DNA from: an uncultured Pelagibacteraceae bacterium
Lineage (GTDB): Bacteria > Pseudomonadota > Alphaproteobacteria > Pelagibacterales > Pelagibacteraceae
DNA length: 64,000 bases
NCBI GenBank assembly: GCA_902533445.1
Contig: CACALX010000005.1
Span: 40,939 to 104,938 of the forward strand
Reading direction: 5' to 3'
Part shown: positions 38,837 through 47,590 of the stretch, piece after piece
How positions within the stretch are numbered: the stretch's first letter is position 1
Layout of the letters: the number at the start of each line of letters is the position of its first letter
Notes under the pieces: model-generated
Database searches by the model: none
What the model was told of the DNA's origin: nothing
Seen by the model: only the letters and a program-made list of their open reading frames with translations
Program-made: the position numbers and the translations under genes

Positions 38837-40579
38837 ATGAATAATACTGATATTTTTAAGAGACTTTATAATCAATACACAAGTAGATTTATAATCAAAA
38901 TAATTTTAGCTGCTTTATTATCAGTATTAGTTGCAATTAGTACTTCTGCAACAGCTTGGTTATTAGACCCAGCTATTGAAAAAATTTTTATAAATAAAGA
39001 TCAAACCTTAATAATACTAATTCCATTTGCAATTATTTTAGCTTTTACGACTAAAGGTATCTCACTTTATTTTGCAAAACTAATTATGATAAATGTTGGT
39101 GAAGAGGTAAAAAAAATTATCCAAACTGATATGCTTAATTCCTTTATCAAAGCAGATACAGAAACTATAGAAAATAAACACTCAGGTAATTACATTTCAA
39201 ATTTAAATTTTGATGTTCAGCAAATAACAAGGATGTTATCAGAAGCATTCCTGAGTTTATTTAAAGACGGTCTTACATTGATAGGGCTATTAATAGTAAT
39301 GTTTTATCAAAATTGGAAACTATCTTTAATAGCAATAATTATGATACCTCTAGCATCTATAACTGCAAAAGTTCTTGGGAAAAGAATGGGTAAAGTTTCA
39401 ACTCAAGCACAAGAAAGATCTGGAGATCTAAATAGATATTTAATTGATTTATTTAAAAATCACAAAATTATAAAAATTTTTCAAAGAGAAGATTTTGAAA
39501 AATCCAGATCAGAAATATTTGTAAATAATCTTAAAGAAAAATCTGCGAAAATTGCTGCTGTGTATATTAGATCTGCTCCTGTTATGGAGTTTCTAACTGG
39601 AATAATGATTGCAATATTAATTTTTTATTCTGGAAAACTTATAATTAACGAAGAATTGGGAATTAATAATTTTTTTTCTTTTTTAGCAGCAATGATGTTG
39701 GCTTATCAACCAGTCAAAACGCTTACAAAAGTTAACGTTGCAATTGGTCAAGGCTTAGCAGCAGCAAAAAGAATTTTACCAATAGTAGATATGGAAGTTG
39801 AAATTAATTCTAATGAAAAAGGTAAAAGCTTAGATTTAAAAGATGTAAATATTTCATTTAATAATATTAATTTTTCTTACAAATCAAATTTTGAGAACAA
39901 AGTTTTAAAAAATATATCTGCTGAATTTTCAGGTGGAAAAATGACTGCTTTAGTTGGTCATAGTGGATCGGGAAAGTCAACTTTACTAAATATGATACCA
40001 AGAATTTATTCTCCAAATGAAGGTAATATCAAAATAGATGAACAAGATATTTCAAAAATAAACTTAAATTCTTTAAGAAAAGAAATTTCAATTGTTGATC
40101 AAAATGTAACTCTTTTTGACGATACTGTTTTAAATAATATAAAGTATGCAAACCCAGATGCTAGTTTAGAGGAAATTTATGAGGCAGCAGAAAATGCTAT
40201 GTGTAAAGACTTCATTGAAAATTTGGATAATAAATATGAAACAAGAATTGGAGAAAATGGAGTTAAATTGTCAGGAGGAGAAAAACAGAGATTATCAATA
40301 GCTAGAGCATTTTTGAAAAAAAGTAAGATAATTTTACTTGATGAAGCAACATCATCTTTAGACTCTGAAACAGAAGAAAAAATTCAATCCGCACTAAATA
40401 AACTTATATTGAATAAAACAACTATCGTAATTGCTCACCGATTATCAACTATTCTCAACTCAGATAAAATATATGTTGTTGATCAAGGTAAAATAATTGA
40501 CTCCGGCAATCATAAAAATCTTTTGTCAAGTTCAAATGTTTATAAAAATTTTTATGAAAGACAAATAAGACAAAATTGA
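38837..40579 (+). CDS. msbA: ABC transporter of the MsbA type (lipid A-core flippase candidate)
   Basis: A 580-residue half transporter: six membrane helices (first near ILAALLSVLVAISTSATAWLL) and a C-terminal ATPase with Walker A LVGHSGSGKSTL near residue 378, signature LSGGEKQRLSIARAFL and Walker B IILLDEATSSLD. I chose the ATG at 38837 over the TTG one codon earlier. Position directly before waaA-lpxK-lpxL, all lipid A genes, makes a lipid A flippase the best guess, though sequence alone would allow other lipid or peptide exporters. Confidence 0.9.
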   Translation: MNNTDIFKRLYNQYTSRFIIKIILAALLSVLVAISTSATAWLLDPAIEKIFINKDQTLIILIPFAIILAFTTKGISLYFAKLIMINVGEEVKKIIQTDMLNSFIKADTETIENKHSGNYISNLNFDVQQITRMLSEAFLSLFKDGLTLIGLLIVMFYQNWKLSLIAIIMIPLASITAKVLGKRMGKVSTQAQERSGDLNRYLIDLFKNHKIIKIFQREDFEKSRSEIFVNNLKEKSAKIAAVYIRSAPVMEFLTGIMIAILIFYSGKLIINEELGINNFFSFLAAMMLAYQPVKTLTKVNVAIGQGLAAAKRILPIVDMEVEINSNEKGKSLDLKDVNISFNNINFSYKSNFENKVLKNISAEFSGGKMTALVGHSGSGKSTLLNMIPRIYSPNEGNIKIDEQDISKINLNSLRKEISIVDQNVTLFDDTVLNNIKYANPDASLEEIYEAAENAMCKDFIENLDNKYETRIGENGVKLSGGEKQRLSIARAFLKKSKIILLDEATSSLDSETEEKIQSALNKLILNKTTIVIAHRLSTILNSDKIYVVDQGKIIDSGNHKNLLSSSNVYKNFYERQIRQN

Positions 40580-41817
40580 TGTTTTTTATATACAGTATAT
40601 TAACAAATATTTTATATTTATTATCACCGATAATTTTTTTATTTAGAATTTTAAAAAAAAAAGAAGATATAAATAGATTTCAAGAAAAGTATTGTATTTA
40701 TTCAAGAAAAAATTTTCATAAAACAGTATGGTTTCATGCAGTCAGTGTTGGTGAATTAATGAGTATAATTCCTGTTATAAAAAGATTAGAAAAAAATAAA
40801 AAAGTAAAAAAAATAATTGTAACCTCATCTACAACTAGCTCTTCAAAAATTTTTAAAAATCAAAAATTTAAAAAAACAATTCATAAGTTTTTTCCTTTAG
40901 ATACGAACTTTTTAACAAAAAAATTTATCGACTTTTGGAAACCTCAGGTAGCAATTTTTGTAGATTCTGAGATTTGGCCAAATATGATAAAAAATTTAGA
41001 AAAAAATCAAATTCCAATAGTTTTATTAAATGCAAGATTTACAAGGTCTAGCTTTAAAAAATGGCTAATTGTAAAAAGTTTTGCAAAAGAAATATTTAAT
41101 AAGGTCTCAATTGCTCTTCCTCAAAACACAGAAACAAAAAATTATCTTAAAATTCTTGGTATTAAAAAAATTATTACAGCAGGAAATATAAAATACTATG
41201 GTGAAAAAATTCTATTAAATAATAAAAGCTCAAAATTATTTGGAGAATTTAAAAAATTTAAAGTTTTTTGTGCAGGTAGCACTCACAATACTGAAGAAAT
41301 ATTAATATCTAAATTACATATCGAATTAAAAAAAAATTTACCTAATTTAATTACAGTTATAATCCCACGACATATTAATCGATCAGAAAATATAATTAAT
41401 GATTTAAATAAATTAAAACTTAATGTGGTAAAACACTCCACAAAACAAAAAATATCAAAAAAAACAGATGTTTATTTGGTTGATACTTTTGGTGAAGCAA
41501 AGAATTTTTATAATCTTTCAAACATTGCTTTCTTGGGAGGATCAATTTTAAACCATGGAGGACAAAATCCATTAGAGGCTGCTCGATTGGGTAATTATAT
41601 TATTAGTGGACCCAATATTGGTAATTTTAGAGAAATATACGACTATTTAAAAATAAATAAAATATCATATACAACCTCAAAGGTTTTAAAAATGAAAGAT
41701 ATAGTTTTGTCAAAAATAAAGAAGAAAGTGCCTCTTAGCAAAAGAAAAAAAATTTTTGATAATGGAAATAAAATTTTAGATAATAACATAAGTATTATCG
41801 AAAAATATATTCAATGA
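40579..41817 (+). CDS. waaA: 3-deoxy-D-manno-octulosonic acid transferase
   Basis: A 412-residue glycosyltransferase that adds Kdo to lipid IVA at the inner membrane. The N-terminal anchor helix is followed by WFHAVSVGELMSIIPVI, the family signature, and the C-terminal half has GSTHNTEE, VIIPRHINR and GGSILNHGGQNPLEAARLG, matching the nucleotide-sugar site. The start is the ATG at 40579, which overlaps the msbA stop as TGATG; the TTG one codon upstream is less likely. End overlaps lpxK as ATGA. Confidence 0.95.
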   Translation: MFFIYSILTNILYLLSPIIFLFRILKKKEDINRFQEKYCIYSRKNFHKTVWFHAVSVGELMSIIPVIKRLEKNKKVKKIIVTSSTTSSSKIFKNQKFKKTIHKFFPLDTNFLTKKFIDFWKPQVAIFVDSEIWPNMIKNLEKNQIPIVLLNARFTRSSFKKWLIVKSFAKEIFNKVSIALPQNTETKNYLKILGIKKIITAGNIKYYGEKILLNNKSSKLFGEFKKFKVFCAGSTHNTEEILISKLHIELKKNLPNLITVIIPRHINRSENIINDLNKLKLNVVKHSTKQKISKKTDVYLVDTFGEAKNFYNLSNIAFLGGSILNHGGQNPLEAARLGNYIISGPNIGNFREIYDYLKINKISYTTSKVLKMKDIVLSKIKKKVPLSKRKKIFDNGNKILDNNISIIEKYIQ

Positions 41818-42734
41818 TTTTCAAGAAACCAAATTTTTGGCAGACAAAAAATTTTGTCTCTTTTTTGCTATTTCCTTTAACATTAATTACTTTCAGTATT
41901 AATTTTTTAAAAAAATTTAGTTTCAAAAAAAATTTCAAAATAAAAACAATCTGCATAGGAAATTTAAGTGCAGGTGGTACAGGAAAGACATCTTTGGCAG
42001 TAGAGATAAATGAATTGCTTAGAGATAAATTTAAAACTGTATTTATTAAAAAGAATTACTCAAGTCAAAATGATGAATATAATTTCCTTAAAAAGAGAGG
42101 TAAAATCATATCATCAAAAAACAGAACAAATGCATTGAAGTTAGCAGAAAAAAACTTTGATTTGGCTATTTTAGATGATGGTTTGCAACAAAAAAATATT
42201 GAATATGATTTAAAAATCGTTTGTATTAATTCTTATGAAGGTTTTGGAAATAATTTTCTTTTACCAGCGGGTCCCTTAAGAGAAAATTCAATCGAATTAA
42301 AGCATTACGATATTGTTTTTCTGAATGGTTTTAAACAAAATCAAAAAATAAAAAATAAAATTAAAAAAATAAACAATAGTTTAAAAATTTTTGATGCAAT
42401 ATATAAACCTATTAATCTTAAAGAATATAATTTAAAGAATAGATTTTTATCTTTTTGCGGAATAGGAAACCCACATGAATTTGAAAATACACTTAAGAAA
42501 TTTAAATTTAAAATAAAAGAAAAATTTATTTTTCCTGATCACTATGTCATATCAGACAAAATAATAAATAATATGAAGGATATTGCTAATAAAAATAATT
42601 TAAAAATAATTACTACAGAAAAAGATTTTTTAAGATTAACTAAAAAACAACAAAAGGGTATTAATTATTTAAAAGTTAAATTAAAAATTCAAAACCTAAG
42701 TAGGTTAAAAAAATTTCTTACATCAAATATATGA
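41814..42734 (+). CDS. lpxK: Tetraacyldisaccharide 4'-kinase
   Basis: A 306-residue kinase phosphorylating the lipid A precursor at the 4' position. The N-terminal membrane-associated segment is followed by the P-loop IGNLSAGGTGKTSLAVEI near residue 50, DLAILDDGLQQKNIEYDLKI with the DDG motif, and PAGPLRENS. TTEKDFLRL near the C-terminus is another family block. Overlaps the genes on both sides by four bases, so msbA-waaA-lpxK-lpxL is one translationally coupled unit. Confidence 0.95.
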   Translation: MIFKKPNFWQTKNFVSFLLFPLTLITFSINFLKKFSFKKNFKIKTICIGNLSAGGTGKTSLAVEINELLRDKFKTVFIKKNYSSQNDEYNFLKKRGKIISSKNRTNALKLAEKNFDLAILDDGLQQKNIEYDLKIVCINSYEGFGNNFLLPAGPLRENSIELKHYDIVFLNGFKQNQKIKNKIKKINNSLKIFDAIYKPINLKEYNLKNRFLSFCGIGNPHEFENTLKKFKFKIKEKFIFPDHYVISDKIINNMKDIANKNNLKIITTEKDFLRLTKKQQKGINYLKVKLKIQNLSRLKKFLTSNI

Positions 42735-43591
42735 AAAAAGTTAACCATTTAATTCAATTCATAATTATAAAATTTTTTTTTACCATATTTGAAATAATTG
42801 GATACAAAGCATCTTCAAATTTAGGATTTCTAATAGGTAAATATCTTGGGCCACTTTTTAGATCAAAAGAGTTAATTATAAATAATCTTGAAAAAGCCAA
42901 TATTGATAAAAAAAATAACTTTAAAAAAATAGCTTTAAATGTTCTTGGAAATTACGGAAGAATATTTTCAGAATATGTACATTTAAAGAATTTTAAAAAT
43001 GATAGTTTAAATAAATTCTTTTCTATGGAAGGACTAGAACATTTAAAAAATATTAAAGAGAGTGGTGAAAAAGTCGTTTTTGTTTCAGGTCATTTTAACA
43101 ACTTTGAATTAATGGCTATGCAAATTGAAAAGGCAGGAGTTGATTGTGCTGCAATTTATCGGCCACTGAATAATCCTTATTTAAACTCAATTATGGAAAC
43201 AATTAGAATTAGAGATATTTGTAAAAATCAAATTAAAAAAGGAAGAGCTGGCACGAGAGAAATTATACGTTTTTTATCAAAAGGTACCTCAATTGCTTTA
43301 ATGATTGATCAAAGAGTACGGGAAGGAGAAAAGATAAATTTTTTTGGAAATCCTGCAACTACAACAACAATTCCAGCACAATTAATAAAAAAATACGGTT
43401 GTAGTGTTGTACCAATTTACATTGAAAGAAAAAAATCACATCACTTTAAAATGTATGTTTCAAAACCTATTAAGATAAGTAGATCAAGAAGTATGTCTGA
43501 AATCACAAAACATCTAAATGATATTCTTGAAAAAATGATTTTAAAAAATATTGACCAGTGGATTTGGACTCACGATCGTTGGAAACTATAA
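42731..43591 (+). CDS. lpxL: Lipid A acyltransferase, LpxL/HtrB family
   Basis: A 286-residue membrane-anchored acyltransferase adding a secondary acyl chain to Kdo-lipid A. The catalytic HX4E motif is in VSGHFNNFELMAMQ, followed by AIYRPLNNPYLNS and SKGTSIALMIDQRVREGEKINFFG, all LpxL/LpxM landmarks. Family members use either Asp or Glu in this motif. Last gene of the lipid A block; its stop directly abuts the stop of the converging DUF2093 gene. Confidence 0.92.
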   Translation: MKKVNHLIQFIIIKFFFTIFEIIGYKASSNLGFLIGKYLGPLFRSKELIINNLEKANIDKKNNFKKIALNVLGNYGRIFSEYVHLKNFKNDSLNKFFSMEGLEHLKNIKESGEKVVFVSGHFNNFELMAMQIEKAGVDCAAIYRPLNNPYLNSIMETIRIRDICKNQIKKGRAGTREIIRFLSKGTSIALMIDQRVREGEKINFFGNPATTTTIPAQLIKKYGCSVVPIYIERKKSHHFKMYVSKPIKISRSRSMSEITKHLNDILEKMILKNIDQWIWTHDRWKL

Positions 43592-43786
43592 TCAATTATT
43601 TTCTTTTTCTCGTTGTAATGAGGCCTCTTTATATGAGTAATACGCTTCTTGTTTGTCCACATTCCAATAAGTTAAATTTTCTAACATAATTTTTTTACCA
43701 GAGATAGCACATATTACATGATCACCTGCTTCCAGCACATTGAAGTTATTAGGTAGATATTTTAATTTAGCTAATTTATTTTTCAT
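43592..43786 (-). CDS. DUF2093 small protein
   Basis: A 64-residue protein with a compact conserved core: AKLKYLPNNFNVLEAGDHVICAISG and NLTYWNVDKQEAYYSYKEA. This is the DUF2093 family, found as a small alphaproteobacterial protein of unknown function. The frame is open 12 codons upstream, but the ATG at 43786 gives the family N-terminus. Start codons of this gene and the divergent purD are 23 bases apart. Confidence 0.8.
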   Translation of the reverse strand: MKNKLAKLKYLPNNFNVLEAGDHVICAISGKKIMLENLTYWNVDKQEAYYSYKEASLQREKENN

Positions 43787-43809
43787 TTCTAGGATATATA
43801 AATAGTTAT

Positions 43810-45075
43810 ATGAAAATTGCAATTTTAGGTAGTGGAGGAAGAGAACATGCTCTTACGTTTTCAATATCTAAATCAAATAAAGTAAAAAAAATTTACTGTT
43901 TACCAGGTAATGCTGGAACATCCTCACTAGCTGAAAATATTTCTATAGATATAAATAATTTTGAAAAAGTATATGAGTTTTTAAAAAAAAATAATATTGA
44001 TTTTGTTGTTGTTGGTCCTGAAGATCCGCTTGTAAATGGAATTGTGGACTATTTGGAAAAGCTAAATATAAAAGTTTTCGGACCAAATAAAGTTGCCTCA
44101 CAACTAGAAGGTTCAAAAATTTTTACAAAAAATCTATGCAAAAAATATAACATACCAACAGCAGAATTTGGTATTTTTAAAAATGCTGAAGAATCTTATG
44201 ATTATATTGATAATGCAAGGCACCCGTTAGTAATTAAAGCAGATAATTTAGCAGCTGGTAAAGGTGTTTATATTTGTAGAGAAAAAAAAGAATCATATTT
44301 AGCAGTAAAAGAGATATTTGAAGGTAAGTTCGGAATTGCAAAAAATATTCTGTTTGAAGAATTTTTAGAAGGTGAAGAAATGAGCTATTTCATAGTTAGT
44401 GATGGAAAAACATTCAAATATTTTGGATCGGCTCAAGACCATAAGAGAGTTGGAGAAGGAGACAAAGGTAAAAATACTGGGGGGATGGGTGCATACTCAC
44501 CATCAAGATTATTTAATAAAGAATTAGAGCAAAAAATTTTAGAAAAAATAATAAAACCAACATTAAAAGGTATAAATGATTTAGGAACAAAATATAAAGG
44601 TTTTCTATATGCTGGATTGATGATTGTTAAAGATGAACCATTTTTAATTGAATACAATGTAAGGATGGGTGACCCCGAGTGCCAAACAATTCTGCCAACT
44701 TTAGACAGTGATATCATTAAAATTTTTCAATCATGTATTAATGAAAAACTTGATGAAATAGAAATAAAATGGATAAATAAAAAAAGTCTGTGTGTCGTAT
44801 TATGCTCAAATGGTTATCCAGACGAATATGAAAAAAATATAATTATAGATAATTTCGAGAAGTTAAATCTAGATGAAAATAATTATTTATTTCATGCAGG
44901 AACAGAAATGAAGGACAATAAGATTTATGCTGTTGGAGGTAGAGTATTAAATTTCATATCACTTTCAAACACATACAATGAAGCCAAAAAAAATATCCTT
45001 GAAAACTTAGAAAATTTGAACTGGGAAAAAGGTTTTTTTAGAAAAGATATTGGATACAAAGTCATTAATAAATGA
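43810..45075 (+). CDS. purD: Phosphoribosylamine-glycine ligase
   Basis: A 421-residue ATP-grasp enzyme, second step of purine synthesis. The N-terminus KIAILGSGGREHALTFSIS and VVGPEDPLVNGI are family hallmarks; the ATP-grasp part has HPLVIKADNLAAGKGVYI, GDKGKNTGGMGAYSPSRLF and IEYNVRMGDPECQTILP. The AT-rich 23-base gap before the ATG contains TATAAAT close to the start, so the message may be nearly leaderless. The stop overlaps rsmD as ATGA. Confidence 0.97.
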   Translation: MKIAILGSGGREHALTFSISKSNKVKKIYCLPGNAGTSSLAENISIDINNFEKVYEFLKKNNIDFVVVGPEDPLVNGIVDYLEKLNIKVFGPNKVASQLEGSKIFTKNLCKKYNIPTAEFGIFKNAEESYDYIDNARHPLVIKADNLAAGKGVYICREKKESYLAVKEIFEGKFGIAKNILFEEFLEGEEMSYFIVSDGKTFKYFGSAQDHKRVGEGDKGKNTGGMGAYSPSRLFNKELEQKILEKIIKPTLKGINDLGTKYKGFLYAGLMIVKDEPFLIEYNVRMGDPECQTILPTLDSDIIKIFQSCINEKLDEIEIKWINKKSLCVVLCSNGYPDEYEKNIIIDNFEKLNLDENNYLFHAGTEMKDNKIYAVGGRVLNFISLSNTYNEAKKNILENLENLNWEKGFFRKDIGYKVINK

Positions 45076-45635
45076 GAATTATTGGTGGTAATTTTAAAGG
45101 TAAAAAAATTCTTGAACCTAAAGATAAAGAAACAAGGCCTTTAAAAGATTTAACAAAAGAATCTATTTTTAATATTATTAATCATTCAAATAAATTTTCT
45201 ATAGAGCTTGAAAAATCTTATGTCTTAGATTTATTTTCTGGAACAGGGTCTTTTGGTTTAGAATGTTTATCAAGAAAAGTAAAGCACGTATGTTTTGTAG
45301 AGAATTATGTAGGAATATTACCAATCTTAAAAAAAAATTTATCGAATTTAAAAACAGTCAAAAATTATTCAATTATTGAAAAGAATATTTTAATTGAAAT
45401 TGATTTTTTAGAAAAAAAAGAAAAGTTTGATATTATTTTTTTAGATCCTCCATACAAAGAAAAAGAAATTCATACTATTTTAAATAATGTTTATAAATTC
45501 AAAACTCTCAAACCAGATGGAATAATAATTATTCATAGATATAAAAAAGAAGAGGATAATTTTCCAGACAAATTTAAAATTATTGAAGAAAAAAAATATG
45601 GAATTTCTAAGATAATATTTGGAAAATTTATTTAG
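45072..45635 (+). CDS. rsmD: 16S rRNA (guanine-966-N2)-methyltransferase
   Basis: A 187-residue Rossmann methyltransferase modifying G966. The N-terminus MRIIGGNFKGKKILEPKDKETRP, the AdoMet site VLDLFSGTGSFGLECLSR and the catalytic DIIFLDPPYKEKE are all in place. Coupled to purD by ATGA. The stop shares TTAG with the stop of the converging pgi. Confidence 0.95.
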   Translation: MRIIGGNFKGKKILEPKDKETRPLKDLTKESIFNIINHSNKFSIELEKSYVLDLFSGTGSFGLECLSRKVKHVCFVENYVGILPILKKNLSNLKTVKNYSIIEKNILIEIDFLEKKEKFDIIFLDPPYKEKEIHTILNNVYKFKTLKPDGIIIIHRYKKEEDNFPDKFKIIEEKKYGISKIIFGKFI

Positions 45636-46786
45636 GTTAAAATTTTCTTTGTTTCTGTTTTAATCAACTCTACAGCTGGTTGATCAAAAGGATTAATTTT
45701 AAGAGCTCTTCCCAATAAGATTGTTTCTAAAATAAAGAAAGTAAATAGTTCACCTAGAGTATTTTCATCTCTTTTCAGAATCTCAAAACTCCTGAAGGGT
45801 ATTTTCTTATTTCTAAAAACATTCTCTGTAGCTTGTTTTTGAGCATAAACAATATGATCAACATCTTTATTTTTTAAATAACTTTGCATTTGTAAAATTT
45901 GACTATTATTTATTTTTAGAGAATTTTTTTCTTTAACATAAAAAAAAGTAAAAAAATTATTTTTAAAACCATCTAAATATAATTGCATAACACTATGATT
46001 ATCTTTAGGCATATTTGAAACAATAGGAAGAATACCAAGACCTTTTTTACCTAAACTTTCAGCTACTAATTGTTGATACCAATTAAATAAATTGGAAGAT
46101 TTTTCATCATAATTTATGATTATCGAATTAAATTTTTTTCTTTTTGCAAAGTATAGTATTTGATCAACATTATTAACTAAAGAATTTAAATAATTTTTAT
46201 TTTTAATTAAATTGTTTAATTGTTTAAATTTATGTGAGTCTAAATCCATCAATTCTGCTGGCAACATTCCTACTTCTGATAAAACAGAATATCTACCTCC
46301 TATGAAATTATTATGATGAATTACCTCTGATTTAAATTTTTTAGCTAAAGTATGAAGGTAATTTTTTTTATTTTCAGTAATAAAAATATTTTTATTTTTT
46401 TTTTGAACAAAAATATTCGTATTAACAATTGTTTCAGTGGTATTACCAGATTTAGATATTATCAAATTTAAATATCTTTTTTTTTTGTTTTTTTTGGTAT
46501 GTGATTTTAAATTATCTAAAAATTCAAATTTTTTTTTTATTTTATGTTCTAAAAAATCATAAATTGCTTGAGTTCCTAATGAAGATCCTCCCATTCCTAT
46601 AACTCTATAATTAATAAAATTTTTAAATTTAGAAATTGTCTTTTTATTAAAATTATTTTTGTATTCTTTTTTTAATGATTTGATTATAGAATTTTCTTCA
46701 TTTAGGAGAGTTATTAATTTTTTTTTTAATTTTTCGTTTAACTTTTTTTTTCTGAAAAGCTTTAGTTTAATATTTTTTGTGAGCAT
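45632..46786 (-). CDS. pgi: Glucose-6-phosphate isomerase, short form
   Basis: A 384-residue protein against about 450-550 for usual Pgi enzymes. It interconverts glucose-6-P and fructose-6-P. Active-site blocks are retained: GMGGSSLGTQAI, ISKSGNTTETIVN (sugar-phosphate site), GGRYSVLSEVGMLPAEL, WYQQLVAESLGKKG with the catalytic Glu, KDNHSVMQ with the His, and a C-terminal DQPAVELIK with the Lys. N-terminal decoration is missing. It is joined to the upstream lipoprotein gene by TAATG. Confidence 0.9.
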   Translation of the reverse strand: MLTKNIKLKLFRKKKLNEKLKKKLITLLNEENSIIKSLKKEYKNNFNKKTISKFKNFINYRVIGMGGSSLGTQAIYDFLEHKIKKKFEFLDNLKSHTKKNKKKRYLNLIISKSGNTTETIVNTNIFVQKKNKNIFITENKKNYLHTLAKKFKSEVIHHNNFIGGRYSVLSEVGMLPAELMDLDSHKFKQLNNLIKNKNYLNSLVNNVDQILYFAKRKKFNSIIINYDEKSSNLFNWYQQLVAESLGKKGLGILPIVSNMPKDNHSVMQLYLDGFKNNFFTFFYVKEKNSLKINNSQILQMQSYLKNKDVDHIVYAQKQATENVFRNKKIPFRSFEILKRDENTLGELFTFFILETILLGRALKINPFDQPAVELIKTETKKILT

Positions 46787-47097
46787 TATTTATTTTTAAT
46801 TTTGCTTAAAATAGATCCTTCTAGATCGCTGTTGGATACTTCTTGATCGGTATTTCCATTATTGTCTAAAATTAAATTTTTAATATTATTCTCCTGTTTT
46901 TGGCTAGTATCTTCATTTTGATTAGGAATAGGAAGCTCATTAAATTCTGGAGGCATTACAAGTGGAGATTTTTTTTCTACCAAAAACTCATCGCTGCTAT
47001 TCTTTTTGGGATTTTGAAATGCTTTTTTTGTTGTATTGCACCCAGATAAAATAATTAATGCTATCCCTAAAAAAAATAGTAAGTTAAATTTTTTCAT
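46786..47097 (-). CDS. Small putative lipoprotein
   Basis: A 103-residue protein with a lipoprotein signal: KKFNLLFFLGIALIILSGC, cleavage before the Cys of LSGC. The rest is polar, low-complexity and rich in Lys, Asn and Ser (PLVMPPEFNELPIPNQNE is the only proline-rich part). The PPEFNELPxP pattern resembles the small DUF3035-like lipoproteins that many alphaproteobacteria have next to lspA. The ATG at 47097 is preferred over one 11 codons upstream. It overlaps lspA, the signal peptidase that would process it, by 14 bases. Confidence 0.75.
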   Translation of the reverse strand: MKKFNLLFFLGIALIILSGCNTTKKAFQNPKKNSSDEFLVEKKSPLVMPPEFNELPIPNQNEDTSQKQENNIKNLILDNNGNTDQEVSNSDLEGSILSKIKNK

Positions 47098-47590
47098 TAT
47101 TTGTCGCTTCAGGTTTAATAATAATTTCAATTATTATCATTAAAATTATACCTATAGTTATAAATATATCTGATACATTAAAAATAAACCAATGAAAATT
47201 TCCCACATGAAAATCTATAAAATCAGGTACAGCTTTATAAATTATTCTATCAAAAAAATTTCCCAAAGCTCCACCTAGCACTAACAATAGTGCATATTTT
47301 CTTAAATGATCACTTTTTCTTATCATAAAAATAATAAAAATAATCACTAAAAATATTAAAAAAGTTAAACCATTATATAAATAATTTTCATTAAATGAAA
47401 ATAGTCCAAAAGCTATTCCTTCGTTCCAAATTAGATGAATGTTCAAAAATTTTGATGAGTATATTTCAGAATTAAAATTAAGTTTATCCAGATGAATTAC
47501 AAATAGTTTTGATATTCTGTCTAAAAAAAAAATAATTAAAATCAAAATCGTTTCTAAATAATAATTTTTAAATATTTTCTTTAAAGACAT
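47084..47590 (-). CDS. lspA: Lipoprotein signal peptidase (signal peptidase II)
   Basis: A 168-residue, four-helix aspartyl protease that removes lipoprotein signal peptides. Conserved boxes: ILIIFFLDRISKLFVI, NIHLIWNEGIAFGLFSF, VLGGALGNFFDRIIYKAVPDFIDFH with the first catalytic Asp, and FNVSDIFITIGIILMI with the second. I chose the ATG at 47590, whose first base is shared with the ileS stop (TAATG); another ATG six codons upstream would lie in ileS. The ileS-lspA pair is a common bacterial order. Confidence 0.95.
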   Translation of the reverse strand: MSLKKIFKNYYLETILILIIFFLDRISKLFVIHLDKLNFNSEIYSSKFLNIHLIWNEGIAFGLFSFNENYLYNGLTFLIFLVIIFIIFMIRKSDHLRKYALLLVLGGALGNFFDRIIYKAVPDFIDFHVGNFHWFIFNVSDIFITIGIILMIIIEIIIKPEATNNEKI

